A stretch of 11,139 bases of DNA, taken from Geothermobacter sp964441925. GTDB taxonomy: Bacteria > Desulfobacterota > Desulfuromonadia > Desulfuromonadales > Geothermobacteraceae. Positions 6,253-11,139 of the stretch are shown here, one piece after another (positions within the stretch are counted from its first letter, which is position 1; each line of letters starts with the position of its first letter). A program made the translations under genes and the position numbers. The notes below the pieces were generated by a model. It worked only from the letters and a program-made list of their open reading frames with translations. It made no database searches and was not told the origin of the DNA. The stretch is from assembly GCA_964441925.1 (NCBI GenBank), contig CAYTVY010000090.1:1-11139 (forward strand), written 5' to 3'.

Positions 6253-6274
6253 CTCTGCCGTCACTCTGCCGTCA
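6253..6274. repeat. Tandem 11-bp repeat abutting the def -35
   Basis: CTCTGCCGTCA occurs twice, head to tail, with no mismatch (6253-6263 and 6264-6274). Read towards def it is TGACGGCAGAG twice, directly followed by the TTGACT -35. An 11-bp period is one DNA turn and is typical of tandem sites for OmpR/PhoB-type activators that contact RNA polymerase. A specific regulator cannot be named. Confidence 0.55.
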
Positions 6275-6328
6275 TGGTCCGTCCGGCCGTCCATCGCAGC
6301 AGACATCCTGCGGCCGCTACCCGCCTCC

Positions 6329-6357
6329 TTGCCAGCGTATACGTTTTTGACTATAGT
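6329..6357 (+). promoter_or_regulatory. Strong sigma-70-type promoter for the 84-aa gene
   Basis: TTGCCA (6329-6334) and TATAGT (6352-6357) are separated by exactly 17 bp, each matching five of six consensus positions. A start near 6364 would give a leader of about 83 nt. The palindrome CGTATACG lies in the spacer and TGTCGACA (6368-6375) just past the start; either could be an operator, which is speculation. Confidence 0.7.
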
Positions 6358-6436
6358 TCTTGCCCATTGTCGACAGAGGGGCCTTCCGCAAACCGCACCA
6401 CCACGGGCCTTCCAGCTGTCTGCCTGTCCTGATGAT

Positions 6437-6440
6437 GGAG
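6437..6440 (+). promoter_or_regulatory. Ribosome binding site deciding the start of the 84-aa gene
   Basis: GGAG, continued by a purine run (AGAGAG), lies 6 nt before ATG 6447. The two upstream in-frame ATGs fall in front of or within the site and have no Shine-Dalgarno of their own. Confidence 0.55.
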
Positions 6441-6446
6441 AGAGAG

Positions 6447-6701
6447 ATGCGTGAACAACTGATTTCGGCCGGACTCTGGGATCCGTCCAATCCCAACAAC
6501 CCGGCCCGCAGCGTCACCGCCGCCAGGCAGGTGATGCGCCGCCTCGCGGTCCGCTTCCGTTACCGGGGGCAGGATGCACAGGGGCGTTACGAGTACGAAG
6601 TCTACGAGCCGCAGTCCGGCTCGACCATCGCCACCGGGCGCGGCGAAACCCCGGCCATCGCCATCTGCCGCGCTGCCCTGGCAGCACGCCGTGCCGACTG
6701 A
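6447..6701 (+). CDS. Small conserved-looking protein of unknown function (84 aa)
   Basis: I do not recognise a characterised family. The protein begins MREQLISAGLW, has a short N/P-rich turn (DPSNPNNPA, 12-20), a helix-like stretch (23-36), a basic aromatic strand region (RFRYR, YEYEVYEP) and ends with ETPAIAICRAALAARRAD. The ending resembles that of small phage-derived sandwich-fold proteins (TP.LAICRAAL), a weak resemblance only. There is no signal peptide or membrane segment, so it is probably cytoplasmic. The ATG at 6447 is chosen because GGAG (6437-6440) sits 6 nt before it; upstream in-frame ATGs at 6432 and 6435 would overlap that site. Strong promoter, good ribosome site and GC-rich third positions support a real gene. 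It stands alone, 131 bp before the cytochrome, which has its own promoter. Confidence 0.72.
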   Translation: MREQLISAGLWDPSNPNNPARSVTAARQVMRRLAVRFRYRGQDAQGRYEYEVYEPQSGSTIATGRGETPAIAICRAALAARRAD

Positions 6702-6769
6702 AAACCGGGTCCTCCGGCGGTAGCGGCGCGCAGTGGACCGGCGGCAATACAAAAATGAAAAAATTTTAC

Positions 6770-6798
6770 TTGACCTTTTCTTATCGTTTTCCCAATAT
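6770..6798 (+). promoter_or_regulatory. Putative promoter of the triheme cytochrome gene
   Basis: TTGACC (6770-6775) is followed after 17 bp by CAATAT (6793-6798). An A/T-rich stretch at 6748-6769 just upstream could act as an UP element. The -10 match is only partial, so a different sigma factor or an activator may be involved. The predicted leader is about 28 nt and ends in the strong ribosome site AGGAGGAG (6821-6828). Confidence 0.45.
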
Positions 6799-6832
6799 CG
6801 GTGAAAAAATTCCACACCACAGGAGGAGAACG

Positions 6833-7099
6833 ATGAAAAAGCTTTTGGTTGTCTGTCTGCTGGTCGCCTTTGCCGTCGCCCCCGCCCTGGCCGCCGACGT
6901 GGTCACCTTCAAGGCCAAGAACGGCAACGTCACCTTCAACCACAAGGCCCATGGAGAGAAACTCGGCTGCGATGCCTGCCATGAAGGCACTCCGGCCAAG
7001 ATCGAAATCAACAAGCAGACCGCCCACAAGAAGCTGTGCAAAAGCTGCCACAAGGCCAAGGGTATATCGACCTCGTGCAAGACCTGCCACAAGAAGTAA
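6833..7099 (+). CDS. ppcA: Periplasmic triheme cytochrome c7, PpcA family
   Basis: An 88-aa precursor: signal peptide of about 20 residues (MKKLLVV...APALA), then a 68-aa mature protein starting ADVVTFKAKNGNVTF. Three heme-attachment motifs CDACH, CKSCH and CKTCH give hemes I, III and IV; heme II of cytochrome c3 is absent, as in the c7 family. In mature numbering the axial histidines fit the PpcA pattern: H17/H30, H20/H53 and H45/H66. The mature chain is three residues shorter than Geobacter PpcA (71). Such proteins carry electrons from the inner membrane across the periplasm to outer-membrane cytochromes during metal reduction. The ATG at 6833 follows AGGAGG (6821-6826); a longer in-frame reading from 6755 starts before the promoter and would spoil the signal peptide. 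It is a single-gene unit ending in a strong terminator. Which paralogue (ppcA-E) it equals cannot be told. Confidence 0.93.
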   Translation: MKKLLVVCLLVAFAVAPALAADVVTFKAKNGNVTFNHKAHGEKLGCDACHEGTPAKIEINKQTAHKKLCKSCHKAKGISTSCKTCHKK

Positions 7100-7120
7100 G
7101 AAATACGGCATGCGAAATCA

Positions 7121-7156
7121 CACAAAAAGGCCCCGGAAATCCGGGGCCTTTTTGTG
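7121..7156. terminator. Bidirectional intrinsic terminator between the cytochrome gene and sucD
   Basis: A 16-bp perfect stem, CACAAAAAGGCCCCGG (7121-7136) with its exact complement (7141-7156), closes on an AAAT loop. The A5/T5 tracts flanking the GC core provide a U-run in either direction, so it can end the plus-strand cytochrome message and the minus-strand sucCD message. It is 21 bp after the cytochrome stop and 18 bp after the sucD stop. Confidence 0.93.
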
Positions 7157-7174
7157 TCTTTCTGCCGGCAATGC

Positions 7175-8047
7175 TCAGGGCTGCCAGACCTTGAGCAGCG
7201 CCTCGGCCATCTCCGCCGGCGAATCGGCGACCGAAATGCCGCACTCGCGCAAAAAGGCCTTCTTGCTGGCCGCGTCTCCCTTGCCACCCGAGATGATGGC
7301 GCCGGCATGCCCCATGCGCTTGCCCTTGGGAGCGGTGGCGCCGGCAATGAAGGCGGCCACCGGCTTGCTCATGTGGTCGCGGACGTACTCGGCGGCCTGC
7401 TCCTCGGCGTCACCGCCGATCTCGCCGATCATGATCACCGCCTCGGTTTCGGGGTCCTCCTCGAACATCTTCAGCACGTCGAGGTGGCTGGTGCCGTTGA
7501 CCGGGTCACCGCCAATGCCGACGCAGGTCGACTGGCCGATGTTGCGGGTGGTCAGCTGCCAGACCGCCTCGTAGGTCAGGGTGCCGGAGCGGGAGACGAC
7601 CCCGACCGGGCCCTTCTTGTGGATGTAGCCGGGCATGATGCCGATCTTGCACTCTTCCGGGGTGATGACACCGGGACAGTTCGGGCCGACCAGACGGCTG
7701 TTCCGCCCTTCCATGAACCGCTTGACCTTGACCATGTCGAGCACCGGCACACCTTCGGTGATGCAGATCACCAGTTCGATGCCGGCATCGACCGCCTCCA
7801 TGATGGCATCGGCGGCACCGATGGGGGGAACGTAGATCACCGAAGCGGTGGCGCCGGTCTCGCGCACCGCCTGCTCGACGGTGTCGAACACCGGAAAGCC
7901 GTCGATGGTGGTGCCACCCTTGCCCGGCGTGACGCCGCCGACCATCTGGGTGCCGTATTCGCGGGCGCCCTGGGCGTGAAAAAGCCCGGTGGCGCCGGTG
8001 ATGCCCTGAGTAATGACCCTGGTTTCCTTATTGACAAGAATGCTCAT
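7175..8047 (-). CDS. sucD: Succinyl-CoA synthetase (ADP/GDP-forming) alpha subunit
   Basis: A 290-aa alpha subunit of succinate-CoA ligase, the TCA-cycle enzyme that links succinyl-CoA cleavage to nucleoside triphosphate formation. The CoA-binding Rossmann domain begins VITQGITGATGLFHAQGA, with GGVTPGKGG (37-45). GPNCPGVI (121-128) and VVSRSGTLTYE (150-160) are family motifs. The phosphohistidine is H247 in GHAGAIISGGKG, one position off E. coli H246. The length is typical. The ATG at 8047 has AAGGAG 8 nt upstream. It follows sucC after only 12 bp and shares its transcript. Confidence 0.97.
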   Translation of the reverse strand: MSILVNKETRVITQGITGATGLFHAQGAREYGTQMVGGVTPGKGGTTIDGFPVFDTVEQAVRETGATASVIYVPPIGAADAIMEAVDAGIELVICITEGVPVLDMVKVKRFMEGRNSRLVGPNCPGVITPEECKIGIMPGYIHKKGPVGVVSRSGTLTYEAVWQLTTRNIGQSTCVGIGGDPVNGTSHLDVLKMFEEDPETEAVIMIGEIGGDAEEQAAEYVRDHMSKPVAAFIAGATAPKGKRMGHAGAIISGGKGDAASKKAFLRECGISVADSPAEMAEALLKVWQP

Positions 8048-8059
8048 CGCTTTCTCTCC

Positions 8060-9223
<1,164 letters not shown>

Positions 9224-9294
9224 AGGCTCCTCACCTGACTCAAGTGGGTTGGAATGATTGCTCCGGTCATGGGGCCGGCACCTCGAAAACCAAC

Positions 9295-9318
9295 CGGCAT
9301 GGCACCCGCGCCATGCCG
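9295..9318. repeat. Perfect 9-bp inverted repeat in the sucCD leader
   Basis: CGGCATGGC (9295-9303) and GCCATGCCG (9310-9318) form a stable stem with a 6-nt loop. On the minus strand it is followed by GTTGGTTTTC, a poor U-run, so weak attenuation of sucCD is possible. On the plus strand a TTTTT lies 4 nt after the stem, but no plus-strand gene needs a terminator here. Confidence 0.5.
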
Positions 9319-9496
9319 CCGCTTTTTCAAACGATGCTGCTCTCCCCGTCGGCCGTCCTGGCCTTATGACATCTCATCCCCGAATCCGCCACTGGTCAGA
9401 CGAATCTGCTGTCCCCGCGACCCTCAGGTCGTCTCGGCCAGGTGTCGGAACCTGCAAAACAATGTTGTAATAATAACTTAAAAGATATACGGCAGG

Positions 9497-9525
9497 GTTT
9501 TAATCCTTTTTCTTCCTCACGTCAA
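9497..9525 (-). promoter_or_regulatory. Putative promoter of sucCD
   Basis: On the minus strand TTGACG (9525-9520) and TAAAAC (9502-9497) are 17 bp apart. Transcription would start near 9490 and run about 265 nt before the sucC ATG at 9223. The -10 matches four of six positions. The region is the most A/T-rich part of this gap, in keeping with a promoter. Confidence 0.5.
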
Positions 9526-9550
9526 GATGGTCTGACCACTTTTTTCACCA

Positions 9551-9601
9551 AAGAAACCCGTTGCCGGAATATCCCGAGTCTAGCAGAGATTCGGCAACGG
9601 G
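9551..9601 (-). terminator. Intrinsic terminator after the transaldolase gene
   Basis: CCCGTTGCC-GAAT (9601-9589 on the minus strand) pairs with ATTC-CGGCAACGGG (9570-9557), with one bulged base and an 18-nt loop. It is followed by TTTCTTTGG. It lies 22 bp after the stop codon. The U-run is interrupted by a C, so efficiency may be moderate. Confidence 0.65.
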
Positions 9602-9623
9602 CCAGTTCCGGCAACCGCAAGGA

Positions 9624-10268
9624 TTACTGCCCGCTCTTCTTGTGGTCGGCGAGAAACTTCTCGATGCCGATGTCGGTCAGCGGATGCCGGGCCAGCTGCT
9701 GCATCACCTTGTAGGGAATGGTGGCGATGTCGGCACCGACCATGGCCGCCGCCAGCACGTGCAGCGGACTGCGCACCGAGGCGACGATGATCTCGGTGGT
9801 GAAGCCGTAGTTGTCGTAGATGGTCCGGATCTGGTCGACCCCCTCCATCCCCTCGTGACCGACATCGTCCAGCCGGCCGACGAACGGCGAGACGAACGTC
9901 GCCCCCGCCTTGGCCGCCAGCAGGGCCTGCAACGGCGAAAAGATGAGGGTGACATTGGTGCGGATTCCTTCGGCGGCGAACCGGCTGGTCGCCTTGAGAC
10001 CCTCCTCGGTCATCGGCACCTTGATCACCACCTTGTCGTCGATTCTGGCCAGTTCCCGCCCCTCGGCGAGCATGCCCGGCGCGTCGAGGGCGATGACCTC
10101 GGCCGAAACCGGACCCTCGACCAGGGTGCAGATCTCGCCGATCACTTCGCGGAAGTCGCGGCCGCTCTTGGCAATCAGCGAAGGATTGGTGGTGACGCCG
10201 TCGACCAGGCCCAGCTCACAGGCCGCTCGAATCTCGTCAACCTCGGCAGTATCGATAAAGAATTTCAT
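9624..10268 (-). CDS. tal: Short-type transaldolase / fructose-6-phosphate aldolase-like protein
   Basis: A 214-aa TIM-barrel enzyme of the small transaldolase (TalC/FSA, type 3B) subfamily. It begins MKFFIDTAEVDEIR, with GVTTNPSLIAKSG at 24-36. The Schiff-base lysine is K83 in VVIKVPMTEEGL, and LIFSPLQALLAAKAGATFVSPFVGRLDD follows in two parts after it. It most likely moves the dihydroxyacetone unit between sedoheptulose-7-phosphate and glyceraldehyde-3-phosphate in the non-oxidative pentose phosphate pathway. Fructose-6-phosphate aldolase activity cannot be excluded from sequence alone. The ATG at 10268 has AGGGAG 7 nt upstream and overlaps the previous stop by four bases (ATGA), so the two are translationally coupled. 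Last gene of the folK cluster. Confidence 0.93.
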   Translation of the reverse strand: MKFFIDTAEVDEIRAACELGLVDGVTTNPSLIAKSGRDFREVIGEICTLVEGPVSAEVIALDAPGMLAEGRELARIDDKVVIKVPMTEEGLKATSRFAAEGIRTNVTLIFSPLQALLAAKAGATFVSPFVGRLDDVGHEGMEGVDQIRTIYDNYGFTTEIIVASVRSPLHVLAAAMVGADIATIPYKVMQQLARHPLTDIGIEKFLADHKKSGQ

Positions 10269-10549
10269 TGTTCGTCTCCCTTTCGGTGCGATTTCTGCCG
10301 GCGGTAGGTGTCCCGGCATTCGGTACTGCAGAAAAAGACAAGGCGCCCCCGGATGCGTGCCTGCACCGCCTCGCTGCGCGGCACGTAGGTGCCACAGACC
10401 GGATCCCGCACCATGGCCTCGCCGGCAGCCGTCTTCTCCGGCGGGGTGCGGTCACCGGGCGGCCGGCCGGCGCGGGCGATCCGGGCCAGCGCCGTCCAGA
10501 TAACATAGAACAGAAAGCCGAAAATGGCCAGCAGCAGCAGTCGAATCAT
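10265..10549 (-). CDS. Small membrane-anchored TRASH/YHS-like cysteine protein
   Basis: A 94-aa protein with one N-terminal membrane helix (about 2-22, IRLLLLAIFGFLFYVIWTA) and a C-terminal cysteine motif: C52 in RDPVCGTYVP, C74 and C78 in FFCSTEC. The spacing C-X21-C-X3-C fits the TRASH/YHS type of metal-binding finger. The function is unknown; metal sensing or delivery at the membrane is a guess from the motif. The start is uncertain: ATG at 10549 or the adjacent GTG at 10552 (GGAG is 8 nt from the GTG and 11 from the ATG). It follows the folK stop with almost no gap and overlaps tal by four bases, so the three genes form one unit. Confidence 0.8.
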   Translation of the reverse strand: MIRLLLLAIFGFLFYVIWTALARIARAGRPPGDRTPPEKTAAGEAMVRDPVCGTYVPRSEAVQARIRGRLVFFCSTECRDTYRRQKSHRKGDEQ

Positions 10550-10552
10550 CAC

Positions 10553-11047
10553 TCACCAGTCTCCAAGCCGGGTCACGCCGCACGGGCGGGAAAAATGCCG
10601 CCAGAGTTCACCGACGGTGTCGACCCGTCCCGGCAGGTGCAGTCCGGGGGCCAGCTCGGCCAGGGGGGCCAGCACGAAACCGCGCTCGTGCAGACGCGGA
10701 TGGGGCAGGGTCAGCTCGGGGTCGTCACTGATCCGGTCGTCGTAGAGCAGGATATCGATGTCGAGGGTCCGCGGCCCCCAGCGTTCGTCCCGAACACGGC
10801 CACAGGCCCGTTCGATCCGCCGGGTCTGCCTCAGCAGGGCGTGGGGCTCCAGGGAGGTCGCCAGACAGACGACCGCGTTGTAGTAACTGGACTGCCCGGG
10901 AGGGCCTCCCACCGGCTCGGTCTCATAGCAGCCGGACACCGCCAGCAGGGTCGTCGCCGGCAACCGTCGCAACGCACGGCGGGCCCGGTTCAGATTGTCG
11001 AGGCGGTCACCGAGATTGGAACCAAGCCCCAGGTAGACGGTTGCCAT
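10553..11047 (-). CDS. folK: 2-amino-4-hydroxy-6-hydroxymethyldihydropteridine pyrophosphokinase
   Basis: A 164-aa HPPK that transfers pyrophosphate from ATP to 6-hydroxymethyl-dihydropterin in folate synthesis. Signatures are VYLGLGSNLGDR (4-15), GPPGQSSYYNAVV (48-60), RWGPRTLDIDILLYD (89-103; D96 and D98 are the Mg2+ ligands) and LPHPRLHERGFVLAPLAE (114-131). The length is usual. An in-frame TGA lies one codon before the ATG at 11047, so this start is the only reasonable ATG. The ribosome site is poor (GGGAGAAG is 14 nt away). It is first in the folK / TRASH-like / tal cluster. A MITE terminus begins 41 bp upstream. Confidence 0.96.
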   Translation of the reverse strand: MATVYLGLGSNLGDRLDNLNRARRALRRLPATTLLAVSGCYETEPVGGPPGQSSYYNAVVCLATSLEPHALLRQTRRIERACGRVRDERWGPRTLDIDILLYDDRISDDPELTLPHPRLHERGFVLAPLAELAPGLHLPGRVDTVGELWRHFSRPCGVTRLGDW

Positions 11048-11083
11048 CTGTCAGTCTGTCTTCTCCCGGAAGTCGCTCAGGTC

Positions 11084-11139
11084 ATTAACCTGAATCAGTG
11101 AGCTTGTCACCGGCGAATAGCGCAAGCCATTGACCTGCC
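11084..11139. mobile_element. Second copy of the MITE terminus, cut by the window edge
   Basis: From CCTGAATCAGTG at 11089 to the window end, 50 of 51 bases match the reverse complement of the right arm of the element at 6057-6218; the one difference is at 11133. The outer flank ATTAA (11084-11088) would be its 5-bp target duplication if the pattern holds. Only one end is visible, so it may be a MITE or the end of a full insertion sequence. Confidence 0.8.

Larger units (their letters stand above)
5993..6446. other. Divergent intergenic region between def and the 84-aa gene
   Basis: This 454-bp gap holds no convincing gene. Going from def outward it has: a leader hairpin, about 26 bp of unique sequence, the TCTAA duplication, the 162-bp MITE, the second TCTAA, a minus-strand promoter candidate, two 11-bp direct repeats, about 50 bp of GC-rich sequence with no recognised signal, and a strong plus-strand promoter with about 85 nt of leader for the 84-aa gene. 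Two short palindromes, CGTATACG (6336-6343) and TGTCGACA (6368-6375), flank the plus-strand -10. Confidence 0.7.
9224..9550 (-). other. Long untranslated leader region of sucCD
   Basis: Between sucC and the transaldolase terminator is about 330 bp without a believable gene; open frames here have no ribosome site or conserved look. Read towards sucC it contains the promoter candidate, an A/T-rich stretch (9461-9485), a long imperfect hairpin (CTGG 9392-9395 and AGACGA 9398-9403 opposite TCGTCT 9429-9434 and CCAG 9438-9441), and a perfect 9-bp stem at 9295-9318. A structured regulatory leader is plausible, but I recognise no known riboswitch class (no cobalamin, c-di-GMP or other conserved cores). 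Confidence 0.45.

Noticed and set aside
6755..6832. N-terminal extension of the triheme cytochrome from an upstream ATG
   Set aside because: It would start before the promoter -10, has no ribosome site, and would put 26 residues in front of a good signal peptide that has its own AGGAGG.
9254..9481. Small plus-strand open frames in the sucC upstream gap
   Set aside because: No ribosome site, low-complexity Arg/Pro/Cys-rich translation, and overlap with the promoter and leader signals of sucCD.

Overview
The window is GC-rich, gene-dense bacterial chromosome. It most likely comes from the Desulfuromonadales/Geobacterales group (old Deltaproteobacteria). Three things point there: a PpcA-type periplasmic triheme cytochrome c7, the order def-fmt-DUF116-htpX-rsmB, and a cobalamin-riboswitch-controlled exported CbiK-type cobaltochelatase. 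This placement is an inference from protein content; no rRNA gene or other species marker is present.

Layout. (1) 1-1381, plus strand: the last few codons of an unidentified gene and a hairpin, then a promoter, a cobalamin riboswitch, an antiterminator/terminator switch and the cobaltochelatase gene (cbiK). (2) 1455-5992, minus strand: a five-gene cluster read right to left, def, fmt, DUF116, htpX, rsmB. It joins N-terminal maturation of new proteins, membrane protein quality control and 16S rRNA methylation. def/fmt/DUF116 overlap or touch; htpX seems to have an additional promoter of its own. (3) 5993-6446: a divergent intergenic region holding a 162-bp MITE-like palindromic element with 10-12 bp perfect terminal repeats and a 5-bp target duplication (TCTAA). 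The element lies between the apparent def promoter and def. The region also has an 11-bp tandem repeat next to that promoter's -35 and a strong plus-strand promoter for the next gene. (4) 6447-7099, plus strand: an 84-aa protein of unknown function and the triheme cytochrome, ending in a 16-bp perfect hairpin terminator that also serves sucCD from the other side. (5) 7175-9223, minus strand: sucC-sucD, succinyl-CoA synthetase of the TCA cycle, preceded by about 265 nt of probable structured leader. (6) 9624-11047, minus strand: folK, a TRASH/YHS-like cysteine protein, and a short transaldolase, tightly packed. (7) 11089-11139: the first 51 bp of a second copy of the MITE terminus, cut by the window edge and again just upstream of a minus-strand operon (41 bp before folK).

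Most of the window is housekeeping. The parts worth a second look are regulatory: the MITE inserted at the probable transcription start of the def operon, with a second copy at the same kind of position before folK; the tandem 11-mers at the def promoter; the riboswitch expression platform; the possible heat-shock-like htpX promoter; and the long sucCD leader. I see no CRISPR array, defence island, complete transposase gene, prophage gene cluster, tRNA or rRNA.
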